64,000 nt of DNA from Albugo candida. Lineage: Eukaryota > Oomycota > Peronosporomycetes > Albuginales > Albuginaceae. How positions within the stretch are numbered: position 1 is the stretch's first letter; the number at the start of each line of letters is the position of its first letter. The notes under the pieces were generated by a model that did no database searches, was not told where the DNA came from, and saw only the letters and a program-made list of their open reading frames with translations. The translations under genes and the position numbers were made by a program. Location of the stretch: assembly GCA_905220665.1 (NCBI GenBank), contig CAJNAR010000176.1, positions 186,001 through 250,000 of the forward strand, in the 5' to 3' direction. This document shows, piece by piece, positions 22,985-35,359 of this stretch.

Positions 22985-25115
22985 TTGAGCTTCTAACCGG
23001 ATTTCGGCAATACTGCTTGTTATGGCCGATTCTTCCACAATTGCCGCACCTTAATTTCCCTCTAATTTGATGCTCAAATACTGAGAGATCTCATTTATGA
23101 GCTTCATTCTGAAAAGGCTGCTTTTATCCTGCTGGTCCTCTAGTTGCTTAAATATAGCACAGGGGGATTTGGTGCTATTGATCCCTGGTTTGCTTTATGC
23201 ATAAGTTGAGCCTTCATTTCCTTTTGTTCAATAGAGTTCAAGCCTTGATAAGTTGTCTCAAGTTGCTGCACAATTTTGGAAAATACTTCAATACCAGTCT
23301 CTGAATCTTCTTCAGCATTCTTTAAGACTGCTGGTTCGATTTCTGGATAAAGGTGCCATTGCTGTTGAATGTCGGATGGTAAGAGAGTTTGGTCATTATT
23401 GATTTTTTTTGGAAAGCGAGTGCCAGCCGGGTAGACCATAAATTGCTCCGAAAGCTTGCGTGCAAGTTCCTTTCCTGTTTCTAACCAAGCCCTCCTTCAT
23501 TTCATCGCTTTTTCTCAGAGCAAAGGAGAACACCTTACGCACCATCATATATCCTTTCATTCAGATCATGGTAAACTCTAGCTTCTGTTGCTGCAACTGC
23601 TGTCCGAAACTCCGTCTCTTGGTGATGTAGACAATTCGTTAACCTGGCTCTTACATCGAGTGGATCCATTGTTGATACCTTTACCCATCCTTTGATTGTG
23701 AAATGTGCTCCTTCAGCTCGCGATGTGTTAATATTCCCGAAGTGAGGGTAAAATATGTCCACGCTGTTATAAATTTTTCTTTGTGCACAAGCCCTGTTTC
23801 TTCCAAATACAACCATAAATATATCTTTGTTCCATACTTTATTTTCATCTTTTCTCACGAGCTGGTAAGAGTTACAGGATTCCCGCGTGTTTGCGACTGT
23901 AAGAATGATTCTTGTAATCAGATACTGATAAAATCTGTGTTTTTCATGAAACTAATCATTTACCTGTGATCAAGCAATCATGAATTCATCATATTCTTTT
24001 GAAGTACCAAATTTGCTCTTACAAATTGCCAGCACATTTTTTCAATATGCCAACGACAAAGGAGATGCTTACTTGCTGGGAATACCTCGTGGACAGCTCT
24101 TACTAGTGCAAGCTCGCGATCTGTGATTATTACCTTCGGATAGGATACCCCGTTATAGATACTTTTGATCTGAGTTGGTGCCCCTATGTAGTCATCCTGA
24201 TGCTCCTTCGGCAGGAATGTAGAGGACAATGAGAATGTTGATTAGAGGCAAGTAAGCCCAATAGCACGGAGAAGGGGTATTTTATACTTTTTTGTCTTGT
24301 ATGTGGAGTACAAGAGCAAACCAGAAGGAAAGCGTCGTGTCGATATGATATACTTTGGATTGGCAAAAAACATGTAGAAGTCAGATTGTGTCATTTCTAC
24401 ACTGGGTTGAAGAGATGAATTGGTCTTCCTTAAGTTCCTCAAGTAGTGCTGCGCTTTGTGTTCTGCCATTGAGGGACTGATTTCGCATCTTACCCTAGAA
24501 AGTGAAAGGATTAGAATAAAATCAAATTTTAGTATTCTGAAGTACACAAATTTCTGAGGCTGATCATGACTTTACCTTCTCATTGTTAATTTCCCTCAGG
24601 GTAGCTTTATTCATGAATCGTCGAGTTCAGGGGCTTTTCTCGCCCCTCTAGGTTTCTCTCCGGCTAGAAGGCACCTTTGTATTTTAGTTTTGCCTCAATA
24701 GTAAGCCTTCGTGCTATTGGATGCCTAGCAACATCTTTTGATTTTTCATGGTTATGTTCAGTATTCTTTACAAAAAATCTCCATTTTGAATCACTTACGT
24801 GTATTGTAGCGTAGAGCAAAAACGGGCAGTCCATTAATTTAGTGGAAGTTTGGCGCTGTCGGTTCTCCTGAGTAAGGTTTGATCTGTTTTTAGTTTTGTA
24901 TCATTAAAGTTAAAATTTTGTGCCTCAACCACCCCTGTGTATAGTCAAATCTTACCGTTTATCGCATGTTTCTCCCAAGTCACACGTTATGTCGTATCGC
25001 AGATTTTTGTAGAGCTCTTTATTGCCAATGCATAGCCTTCTATCAATGCAAGCTCTTGTATGGCTTTGTAGAGCTCTTCAAATGTGTTGTAGGTTGGTGT
25101 ACTGGTGGGGAACCA
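22985..25115 (-). pseudogene. MULE-3 transposase with FAR1-like N-terminus and an intron
   Basis: The FAR1-like DNA-binding region starts near 25,100 (FEELYKAIQELALIEGYALA). It continues as YDITCDLGETCDKR, is interrupted by a clean GTAAG...CTCAG intron at 24868-24955, then reads ENRQRQTSTKLMDCPFLLYA and WRFFVKNTEHNHEKSKDVARHP. The catalytic part has VIITDRELALVRAVHEVFPA with LLCRWHIEKM near 24,060 and TSRAEGAHFTIKGWVKVS near 23,690. A C-terminal zinc knuckle RCGNCGRIGHNKQYCRNP lies near 23,000-23,055. Frame changes between blocks and stops indicate a dead copy. TIRs were not found. Confidence 0.85.
24868..24955 (-). other. 88-bp spliceosomal intron in MULE-3
   Basis: Minus-strand GTAAGATTTG at the 5' side and TTACTCAG at the 3' side. 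Removing it joins the conserved CDxGxxxxxR block directly to RQRxTSTKLxxCPF, as in related FAR1/MULE proteins. Confidence 0.7.
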
Positions 25116-25229
25116 TATTTCAATCTTGTAGGTAGCGTACAGAATAAAAATGTGTCAACTTTGTTGTAAGTAGTGGATGGAGAAATTTACTGTTGTAGAG
25201 AAAAAATTCACAGTAGTGGATAATATCAG

Positions 25230-27500
25230 TTGTTTTAACCGATCACAGTTGAACTACACTAAGTATTAGACAATCACAAATATCTCGATTGAAGTTATGG
25301 GAGCAATAATAAGTGTGTTTTTGGATGTAATTAGTTAGAAATGTAAGGTTTTATTTATTTAATGAAAAATAAAAAGTTGTGGGAGTATATCGAAACTAGG
25401 CATGATGTAATATTACAAAAAGTTGCAGGGATATCAACAACCTTTATATTTCAGTTTGTTTAGTGCTGTTAAGTTGACGGTCGTAAGCAGCACATTCAAT
25501 GAGCTCCTTCATTTCATGACACGACCATTTGTCGCTTAACGGAAAGCAAACCATATTTTATTGCTTCAAAAAGGGCACTATGAGAGTATCATAACTGTCT
25601 GATCAGTTGAGTTGACAAACGCGCAATGAAAACTAAACACCCATCAGGATAAAGATGATTGGTTGAAATGTCTAGCAATCTTCGATTACTAGCGAATAGC
25701 CACACAAAACGAATGGTCCATTCATAAAAACTAGTTTCTGCATTGGCTTAAGTATCAGCACATCGACTTGTACACTGCTTTCTCTATTGGTGGAAATACA
25801 ACAACTATAATCTCGTCTTTTCACCAATGAGCTCCCTCCCCTACCTTGTCGATGGACAGGGAAACCATTTGCTTGCGATAGAATTTGGTATGCTCATAAG
25901 AAATAGGGAGTCAAAAACTGTTATTGCGTATTATCTTTGATGTTGTGGTGTGACACTGCTGAGGATGCCAACTGCAGTGAAATTGAAGGTAGACGACACG
26001 TTGTCGCCCGTTAGGTTTGTATCAGCAGTGTTGACTTGCGCGTTATATGAGGTTTCTTCTACTCGTTTATCATTCCAAAGGCTCGAAAGTCATGCGACTG
26101 CGTCACATTCAAAGCTTCCAATCACCCTACATACCTTAGTATTTGTCTGCGTCTCGTACGAAGAAGAAGATGGCATTATAGCCTACTTCATTCATTCACT
26201 TATAGCTTCTATAGCCTTATATTGTTGCTTTCGGGCAATTCCTCGGCCTTTTCGTTTGGGGCCCGTATCAAGTAGAGGTATGCAAGCTCTCAAAGATTGA
26301 TTGCAAGCTTTTCTCTTCCACTTATAAACGACCTTTCAGAGACTGGGAGTTCTTAATCTCGATCGTTGACGTTCACCACTTCAATATTCTATCTCACTTT
26401 AGCATGACATACATTCAACGTCGATGAGTTTATACATTAGCTCTTGCGACGAGGATAAACTCTACGACTGATACCAGCGCCTTAAACAGAAAAGGTGTGA
26501 GAGGAGAGATATGTTGAATGTCTTTCTTATTTGTGGCGAAGGAGCGGGCTGATACCTCTGAGTAAAATTCATGTATCATGTACCAGTAAGATTATATTCG
26601 AGCGATGAAAGCGCAATGAAGCAGGCGAAGACTTTATTGCTGTAATATTGTAAGCATATGATACGTAAACATGTAATGATAATTCATAACGATGTTTGTA
26701 CTTAATGCTATTAAATTTACACTCGTAAGCCGCATATTCAATGGGCTCCTTCTGGACACGAGAATTGGTCAATGAATAAAAAAAAAGGAAATCCTTTTAT
26801 TGGCTAAAATAGGTGCTATACGACACTTTCGTATCTGTCTGATCAGATGTGTGAAAAATCAATTCAAGGTCGATCAAATGTGTAATATTTACTAAACACC
26901 CATCAGGATAAAGATTATTGGTTGAAATGTCCGAATAGTCACAAGAAACGGGTGGCCCACTCAGTAGAAAATGAAATTTCCTTTGTCCAACGTATCCGTT
27001 TCCTCAAAGTTGTACAGTGCTTTCGTCATTGGTTCAACTTGTCACTCGGTTTTTCACCAATAAGCACTCTCCATTACCAAGAGAACCACACTCCTTGAGA
27101 TTGAATATGCTTACAAGAAAGAAGTCAGAAGGTGTGATAACATATTGCCTTTGCAATCACAGTCTGACACTTTTGAGAATGCCAATGCAAATACATGGAA
27201 ACCTTTCGCTTGTTACTATTTGTATCCGCTGTGTGCTTAAGCGTATCGTACGGAGCTTTGTGGAGTGGTCGCTACTGTCTGTGAATCATTTCGTACAAAA
27301 AAGAGCTTAAAAACGTGTCACTGCGTCCCACATTGAACTTCCATCAGCCCGCATACGCTAGTTTATCTCTGGGTTTACCGCGTTAAAATGAAATCAAAGT
27401 TTAAAAGTATTGGTCGTTGATTACCGGTCATGATGCTGTTTCAGATTTGGATAATAGAGTCTATCATGAGACGAGGCATGCAAGCTCTCTCTTTTGGTAA
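25230..27500. repeat. Two diverged direct-repeat units upstream of the secreted gene
   Basis: Unit 1 (about 25,440-26,690) and unit 2 (about 26,690-27,500) share ordered landmarks. These are 'cgtaagc(a/c)gca(c/t)attcaatg' near 25,482 and 26,725, 'acacccatcaggataaagat' at about 25,638 and 26,896, and 'ctgacactttgagaatgcca'-like sequence near 25,951 and 27,166. The unit is also detectable, more diverged, at 29,600-30,745. Open frames inside start at GTG or have no recognisable motif, so I call no gene. Confidence 0.65.
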
Positions 27501-30130
27501 TTAACAGTTTCTTCTTCTCCATCATTAGTTGTTTATCTAATAGCATACATAAACACCATTTTTTTAGCGTTGTGCGACATGAGAGAGACAAGAAGCAAGC
27601 AACAGCATGTCTAAGGATCGCAAAGTTTAGCTTCTCTCGACAATGAAAGCCTTCATTCAGAGTCTCCTACAATGACAATACCGGTTTCAATCAAGGTTGA
27701 TGGCTTGGGCGTTTTAGAACGACCCATTTCGTATAGATTTACAAACCAGTCTGAAGCTGGCAAACTTTGATTTGTATCATATCCACTCCTTTCAAGTACG
27801 CTGACTACGTGTGGACGGGAATGGGTAGGGAGCTTTTTGAAGTATTGTGCTCGACAAAAGTGGATATCTGTGTGAACAGCCACCAAAAAGAATCAGCTGG
27901 TTTTCGTACTCTGATTCAGTGTACTGAATATGCGGTGAACGTGAGATATTGCCATCAAACAGTTGATTTCGGTAGAATGGAAAGGCTTCTTCAGGTAAAA
28001 ATCCAATGTCAAGGAAGGTTTGATAGGAAAAAGTGGATACGCGGAGACTCGATCAGGAAGAAACAACAAAAGGGAAAGAACTGCTCTGCCAATCGATTCA
28101 ATTACAGAATTACCACGCATCACTCAGTTCATGCAACACTAATGAGCTATCCCGGAGACGCTGCCTTTGACTTGAATGGCTTTATCGGCATTTTTCAAGC
28201 AGGAACAAACTTTTGTTTTTTCATTGTAGCTGAAAAGCGTAGATTCCTCGGTCAAGCTTCCAACTCCACCCGACTTGCAAGACTGACAATCGTGAGCACT
28301 TTCAGAAGTTTTGCTAGTGATCTCCCCGGATTTGGACGAAGAAAATTCAATGTCGAGAAGGAATTCATCGTATGTGCATTGATATGCTGAAATGCCTCCA
28401 AGTTGTGACGAGGTTGTGCATTGGTTTTTATTGCAACATCCATCGTTGTAGCAACAGTCCGGCTCGGTGCAAGATTTCGTCGGACAGGCGGACTCATCAA
28501 ACTTGGAAACGACGTAACCAGGACCGGGTTGAGTGGTCTTTAGTTGCTCTTTCGTAGCCTTTGAGAACACACATGTTAAGTCTTGTTGTTGGAGGTAATA
28601 ATTTGCATCGAACAAGCCGTACTCAATAATGTTATCACAAATATGATACGAGTCCACTTTTAGAGTAAGCAGAGTGTCAAGCCCAGAAACCTGACGTCCA
28701 TTGAACCGTGTCAATAGAGCCGATGCATCATGCGTCAGCGCAAGGAGAACGACCGAAAGTTGGGCGGATAGACTGATCATTGTGATGGTTGTTGCTTTTG
28801 TAGGAAAATTGGATAATGAGAGAATACGTTGTGAGAAAAGTGAGAAATGGGTGATCAAAGAGACGGTTTACATCGATAAAATTTATGGTATAGAGCACTG
28901 AATTTGTGGCTTACAACCTAATTACGAATTGTCGCGTAATTACGAAATATGAAGCCATTTTGCCCCACTTTTACTGTTGCATACTTTAATCAAGTGGAAA
29001 TGATGAAATGCTTTACTCAGATTAGAATACATGATATCTTATCGTATAGGAGCCCTTAAAAAGGGTAGAAGGGTCTGATATGAAATATTGGTAGCTCTAT
29101 TTCTTTATAGGTTTTGAGAACGCACGTAGTTGGTCCTCATATGAATCGCACGCAATATGGCTTTTTGTGCGAAAATACATGGAAACAGATCCTTTATTAT
29201 GTCTTTTTTGAGAGTGAGAATTGCCGTTGGACAGTAAATAAATATTATATATATCTGCATAGATTTATGATGATTTACAATTTGCACCCTTTTTTCTTAC
29301 TCGAAGCTTTTTGTACTTGTGGCGAAGCGGAAGCCACATTCCTCAACTGATATCCATGTATCCATTCGTAGAACGATGAAGAAGAAAGTGTTGAAAGCAT
29401 AAGAGATGTTGTACAGGTTGTCAAAGGAGGAGAAGGCTTCCCTTACGTTATATCGTCAGCGGATCGTAAGTATCATATAATTTTAATCTAACGTTAAGTA
29501 CGATCCTACCTATCTGCTTCAGTAGAGATGCGGGTCAAAGAATACTGACGAACGCGAAAGAACAAAAGTACGGACTGAATACTTGAGCAAGTGCACTGAT
29601 GTTTCCTTTATACTTAATGCTACAAATTTTGTTTATATGGAACACTTTAGATGATGTAATGGACTCGTTTATTAGTCAAATGACGGGACAAAAGCTTGTT
29701 TATTGTTCTTAAATCAGATACACACTCATAGAACTAACATAACCGATGCAAAGAGAGCTTCTCTCACACACTTATTAGGCTCTTATTAAGTGTACTAAAA
29801 TAATACTATTTAGGAAGAGGATTGGTTAGAAATGTCCTTGTTATAACGAATCGCAGTACGAAATGCGTGGCCCACTCTATAGAAATAGACTTTTTTATTG
29901 GCCAAAACATCACTTCCAAGTATCCAGGCATCATGATTTCCTTTATAACTCGTGGCTTGTACACTGCTTTCGCTATTACTGAAACTACCATTTTTCATGC
30001 AAATTTAAACTCATCTTCTCAAAAGAAATACACTTTCCAGCACCCGATAATGACCAGTAGAACCACACTCTTGAGATATAAATTGATACGCTCATAGGAG
30101 ATAGGAAGTCGAAAAATGTGAAAACATATT
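27500..30130. repeat. Segmental duplication, copy 2 (secreted-gene block)
   Basis: Counterpart of 2000-4600 in the same orientation, carrying the intact secreted gene. Both flanks of the gene match, so the whole block was duplicated, not just the coding sequence. Confidence 0.75.
28139..28780 (-). CDS. Secreted cysteine-rich protein with CX2CX5G motif (CCG-effector-like)
   Basis: Intact 213-residue frame from ATG 28780. It could be extended to ATG 28858, but only the 28780 start puts a standard signal peptide at the N-terminus (MISLSAQLSVVLLALTHDAS, cleavage after ASA near residue 21). The mature part has 14 cysteines: isolated C48 and C70, a dense block C99-C135 (including SCTEPDCC and GCCNKNQC), then CQSCKSGGVG at 165-174, an exact CX2CX5G, and CSC at 192-194. 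I recall CX2CX5G as the mark of the Albugo CCG candidate effectors; that identification is from memory. No transmembrane helix or enzyme motif is seen. It is the only undamaged secreted gene in the window and has a TAA-interrupted paralogue at 2694-3341. Confidence 0.85.
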   Translation of the reverse strand: MISLSAQLSVVLLALTHDASALLTRFNGRQVSGLDTLLTLKVDSYHICDNIIEYGLFDANYYLQQQDLTCVFSKATKEQLKTTQPGPGYVVSKFDESACPTKSCTEPDCCYNDGCCNKNQCTTSSQLGGISAYQCTYDEFLLDIEFSSSKSGEITSKTSESAHDCQSCKSGGVGSLTEESTLFSYNEKTKVCSCLKNADKAIQVKGSVSGIAH

Positions 30131-30745
30131 ACTTTTAAATTACAGTCTGACAGGTTGAGGAAATCAATTTGCAGTACAAATGCAAAAAAAGTGGAAATAT
30201 CTCTCCTGTTACTATTTTTCTCAGGAGTTTGCTTTACCTTATCATTGCGAGGTTTGTTAGAGTTGTCGCGATTGTCTGTAAATCATTTTGTATAAAAGAG
30301 GCTTAAAAATTAGTCACTGCGTCCCAAACTGAACTTCAAAAAAATCGGCTTGCATACGTTAGTTTTGGTCGGGTTTTAGTTGAGTTGGAAGATGGAATCT
30401 ATCATAAGGACGTGCAACGTTAGTCACTATCTTGTTCACTTATAAATCCGTTAGCTATATGTCATTACTTTCTGATGAGCATTAGGATTCCTCGGTCGGC
30501 GCCACAAGGTGTTCCATCAAGTCGTGGTGTACAAGCTCTCCATCATCAAATGTTGAGCAAGATTTTCGCAAGCTATTCCTCTTACTGTCGAGCGCCTTAC
30601 ATGCAGATACACAATTTGCTACTTCTGGATCATTAGTTTTCCATAAATTTATTATCGATTATTACGATTCAATAGCATACAAAAAGATCGTTAACTCCAT
30701 TCTTTACCGTTGTGTGACATGAGGGATCACCAGAAGTAGGCAACA
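29600..30745. repeat. Third copy of the flanking repeat unit
   Basis: Shares 'tggcccactc(t/a)gta/atagaaa'-like sequence near 29,868 with 26,954, 'cagtctgaca' near 30,143 with 27,160, and the terminal 'gttgtg(c/t)gacatgag' near 30,708 with 27,567 and 2,120. Ends where Copia-1 begins (about 30,748). Confidence 0.6.
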
Positions 30746-30747
30746 GC

Positions 30748-33700
30748 TGTTGAAGACACCGCACGGAATGGGAAGTCACTCTACTGAAGAAAATCAAAAT
30801 AGAAGTAAGTATATTTTTCATGACTGTTAGTTTCTTTTTCTACGGCATTTCTCAATTACGAAACCACCGCGTCGAGCCAGTCTACAGCGAAAGGTATACG
30901 AAACGCTATATAGATCCTTGGAGCTTTTACCAAAACGTTCGTCGGATGGCAATGTGGAGTCGTTACTTTCCAACACTCCTTCCTACGGCGCCGTGTGTTT
31001 TTATCTAAATTCATGTCCTGATCCTTGCTATTTTTGCGTATCAGCGAACATAGTCCGATCAATTGTTGTAGTCGAACAGTGCTAAATGACTTCGTCAGCA
31101 AATCAGCTGCAATATCTTCGGTTTGCACAAAATAGGGCTTTACGATGCCTCGTTTGGTACAATCTCTGATGAACTCAAGCTTAATATCGATGTGTTTCGC
31201 TCGCGTCAAACTTTCTTCGTTTTCCATCTGGCGGATAGCTGCTTGATAGTCTATCTCCATCTGAATAGTTAATTCCACGTTTATCACCAGCTCAACAGTT
31301 AGCATGCGCAATTCGAGGAGATCTTGTGCTTCCATGCAGCGAGTCCAGCCCACTATCATGTCAACCACACGAAAACTTCCTCCGCTTACCGACTTGCGGC
31401 TAATTCTATCACCTGCAAACTCCGCATCGCTTCCGCTTGAAAGTTGCACAGTACTATTTAGCTCAAGCTTTTCATGTCAAAGCTCAAACTTGACGTTTTT
31501 AGTTCTTTTCACATGCCTGGGGATTCTTTTGCTCAATTGCCATTCGCTCACCGTAGGAGCATAGGCTCGACGCGTAGCTCGGTGCACCGCATAAGCAATG
31601 CCCGGTCGTGTGCATCGAGCAAACCACAACAGTGATCCCACAATCGATTGAAATTGTTTCAGTGATGCTCATCCGACTGTTCCACTTGCGGGTAGAATGG
31701 GTTCAGCTTCCCGCATGTCGGTATCATGCTTGATCCCTACGGGTGTCATCAAGTGGTGCGCATCTTGTTGGCTAAACCTTAATAGTAGCTCATCTATCAT
31801 TTTGTTCTTGGTCAATTCTGTAACCAGACTCCGAATAATGAGTACGTCGCATCCCTAGTAGCTTCCTAACGATGCTCAGGTCCTTTACCTGCAGCGTTAC
31901 TGATGGTTAGAACACATCATCCACTCGGATCTTTGATCTCCCGGTCACCAGTATATCATTAGCATATACTCCGACGACAGTCCTTACATCGAGATCTTCT
32001 TTGTAGTAGAGGCACGAGTCTGTGACACATTCTATGAATCCGACACGACGTAGTTCTGAATGTAGGAGTCGCGATTAGGCACGTTCCCATGACGCGCCAG
32101 TACACCCCGTGTCTCAGATAGTGCAAGGATAAACTTCCCAGTCGTCATGTCCATTACTGCGGCGAACTTTAGTGTATACCACCATGGGTGCTTTGTAGCG
32201 CTCGATGTTTCCGTCAGCATTTTTTTTTGTCTTGAGAACCCACTTTTTGTTGAGAGGACGCATTTCATCAGTGCTGAACACAATTTCACACGTGTCATTG
32301 GCCTCGGGAGAATCGATCTTTGATTCAGCAGCGCGCTCCCAATCCACGCAAGTGTCGCTCTCCATAGCCTTGTAATCGTGTCTAAATCGTCATTGTTGGC
32401 TAGGTTCCTACGCTTCTTGACCTTCCCTGATCCCACTCTTGGCCCCTACCGATGTCCAACATCACCACTTGACTCGGGTAGTGTGTCACTAGACGTACAC
32501 GTTTTAGCTGTTGAATCATCAGTAATGTCGATGGGAGCAGCGGGCTTCTTTTTCCTAGCATCCACCTCATCATATTCGTCAATCAGACACACAATTTTAG
32601 CATTCGCTTCCACGCTAAGATTTTAGGTAATCTTACATGCTGCGGTGTACGAACTACATGGTCCTTTGTGAAGAGGACGATATAACCTTTAGTTTCGTCG
32701 CTCTAACCAATTTTGTATCCTGCCTCCTCACGCCGGTCAAGATTCTAATGTTCTGGTGTCCGAATCGCGGTGCATGGTGATACAAAAATAACGGTATCGT
32801 CAGCGTTGGTCTGACTCCAGTCAGTACTTGAAGCGGCGAAGCACGACCCGCATTTATTCGCGGCGGTCTGGGGTTAATTATATACAGGACGCATATTCTG
32901 TAGCGTCTTCCCAAAAGCTCAAAGGCAGCCTTGACACAAATATCATGAAGCGCACCATGTTCATCACAGTTTGGTGCATACGCTCCGCCTTTTCGTTTTG
33001 AAGCTTGGTGACCCGTTTCCGATACCTGACGTTCCACACCGGTTTTCTTGAAAATTGAAATGACGATCTTATACTCACCTCAACCATCAGTACGAAGGCA
33101 GTGAACCTTGTAGTTAAAGTGCTTCTCGAAGTAAGCAAAAAAGGTTCCTACGCCTCGTTCGCCTTATCCTTCGCTTTTTCCAGAAACGCGTGGCAGTAGT
33201 TGCTCTTGTGATCAACGAATTGATCAAGTGCTTGTTTTCACATCTGTCGATGGGCACTATGGGGCCTTTAATTCCGCAACAGATAACGCCAACCACCATG
33301 TCGATAGTAGCACTTATTCGTGTGTCTTGAATATGTTGATGGTTGCGGGACTGCTTTCCCTGCGCACACGTTAAGCGCGCCGGCCTTTTCTTATCCGTGA
33401 GAAGTATCTCACTGGACGGGTCATCCGCTATCCTCTCGATGGTGTCGTACGCCAGGTGACCAAATAGCAAGTGGAAGTCCAGTAGACTCCCTTGTCGAGC
33501 ATCTGAGATCGGTAAACCGGAGGCTACACCAAAGCTGCAGCTATGCACTTCTTGATATTCATGGCATCAATTACAACGACATTGTCGGTGACAACGCTTA
33601 CCATCAGTACGTCATTCGTATCCTTATCAACATCGAAAATCTTGAATCCGTCGCTTCGTCGAACCACTACACGTGTAGTGCCATCATAACCAAGGTCATA

Positions 33701-34090
33701 CCCTATTTCTCCTATTTTTTCATAAGCGGGAATATTTTATGGAAGATCCGCCGATGAATAGACATCGCGTAGCTTAATGCGACGAAGCTCTCTATCGACG
33801 CGTACCACAAAATCGGCATTTTCCTTGAGATGCTTTTCAGGCTTCTGGCATTTGGACGTAGGCACTCTTCATCACACTCCACTGTATCATAGAGAAGTGA
33901 TGTTGTCGTCACCAGGTGACGACTCGAACCTATTGCAAGAGAAACTGTTGCTGTGAAAGCGTCTCTGTCGACCGACCACTTCGGTGAAGGCAGCTTCTAT
34001 CCTTGGATGGTGTAGAGAAACCAGGCCAAGATGATTTGTTGCCAGGAGACGAAACCATCGTAGCGGGTAGATAACGAAAAATAACACTTC
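30748..34090 (-). mobile_element. Ty1/Copia retrotransposon, copy 1
   Basis: Minus-strand pol in canonical Copia order (protease, integrase, RT, RNase H) with stops and frameshifts. The 3' boundary is set where similarity to the secreted-gene repeat unit ends and a TG-initial sequence (tgttgaagacacc) begins, which may be the LTR edge. No second LTR was found. Confidence 0.8.
30990..33990 (-). pseudogene. Copia-1 pol polyprotein
   Basis: Protease: SRHLVTTTTSLLYDTVECDE near 33,900, corresponding to the 'D-S-G-A-S-R-H-L-V-N' start. Integrase: LDFHLLFGHLAYDTIERIAD near 33,450 (His of the HHCC zinc region) and GKQSRNHQHIQDT, then YRKRVTKLQNEKAERMHQTV near 33,000. RT: RPLNKKWVLKTKKNADGNIE then RYKAPMV and WEVY near 32,200, and VGVYANDILVTG near 31,970, where the catalytic YVDD is changed to YAND. 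RNase H: GDRISRKSVSGGSF near 31,400, QAAIRQMENEESLTRAKHID near 31,200, then TEDIAADLLTK. Fragmented across frames. Confidence 0.82.
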
Positions 34091-34289
34091 TACTGTACAT
34101 TTGCACTGGCATCATTCCTTTGAACAGGTTGTGAGCCCAATAGATAATGCCTCCCACGCGGTTAAGCCCACCGCTGGACCTAGGATAGTTGCGGGTCGCG
34201 AAAGAGGCCAGTAGTCTACAAGGCGAAGACATAGATTCAAGGCAGAGGTGATGCCACGGAGCACGGATGACAGGCTGATGAACCTCTTG

Positions 34290-35010
34290 AAGGGAGCAGT
34301 ACTACATGTCAACTCCATTGTACCAAAAGTGGACGTACCGCATAAATTCGCGTCGTATGCAAGAGTGCATGACGCAAGACAGCGCAAGCTGAACATTCCT
34401 CACTTTGATGGATGGGAGTTTTAACCTACGTCAAGGAAGGGATTGCTTGCCCTGGGGGACGCAGTTTGTACGTGAAGTCTCATTTGCTGAGAGAGCGAGT
34501 GGATATTCGTTGACAGAAAATGTCAGGATAGACATACTTGGACACAATCTCGCCGGAATGGCCGATCATTACTATAGACGCCAAGTTGAAGGTGGGTGGC
34601 AGGAGGAGCCGACATGAGAGTACGTCATGCAAAGTCTTCTTCATACGTTCCCAATGGAGGCCTCTCCGTCACAGAGCATGAAACTGTTTACGGCCTTCAA
34701 GAGTCCCCAGCGAAGCTGTACCGAGCACTATTTATACCTTATCACAGTAAAGAGGCTTGTTTGTGGCAGACAACTTGGTACAGGGAACATTTACCACTAT
34801 GTCGACCCATCGATGAGAGTGTCAATGCTGGCGCGCATGAACTTGACAAGGATTATTTTCCTTCGTGAAGCACGGGAATTGACGCACTTCACGCAGTCGA
34901 CGGAGATCGAACGACGTGGAAAGCACATTGGTAAAGACGTCGTGAAAAACGTACGAACCGTCCGGGAGAAGGCACGAAAGGTGTGCAAAGATTTGCGGAA
35001 GTGATACAGC
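34290..35010 (+). pseudogene. Copia-type gag fragment on the opposite strand
   Basis: Reads LNIPHFDGWEF near 34,390, then FVREVSFAERASGYSLTENV, RIDILGHNLAGMADHYYRRQ, SQSMKLFTAF, TEHYLYLI and ARELTHFTQSTEIERRGKHI. This is the same gag type as Copia-2 (FLRQVNLAEASCGFRW, LGHCLAGTAEKYI, AEELTQFPTSIEI). It faces away from the adjoining minus-strand Copia-1 pol, so it is either a second element or an inverted part of the same one. 35,010-35,250 carries stop-rich continuation only. Confidence 0.75.
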
Positions 35011-35359
35011 TGGACACATACAAGCTGCGTGTCCCGCTAATACGGACGAAAGACAAACAAGCGACGACGTGGATTTTGTGCTTGCAGTAGATGATATAAG
35101 CACTGATCAAGGACATTGAATATTGGACAGCGACTCGAGCCGTCACACGGTAAACGGAGAAAGAATGATTGAGGACGCCGAGGACTTTCAAGCTGAGTGC
35201 GTCGCAGCTGAAGGAGGACGACCACTTCTCAATCTGCCGACTAATAGGTAAGCAGCCAATTCAGTACAAAACAACACGATAAACAACTTTTTTCAACTCT
35301 TTCCCCTGGAAAACAATCGTTCAAGTCGAAATATCGATACAACCCAGTGTGCTATGGTC

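Noticed and set aside
27767..28390. 207-codon plus-strand ORF
   Set aside because: It is antisense to the intact secreted gene at 28139-28780, which has a signal peptide, ordered cysteines and a paralogue; the plus frame has none of these and starts at a non-ATG codon.
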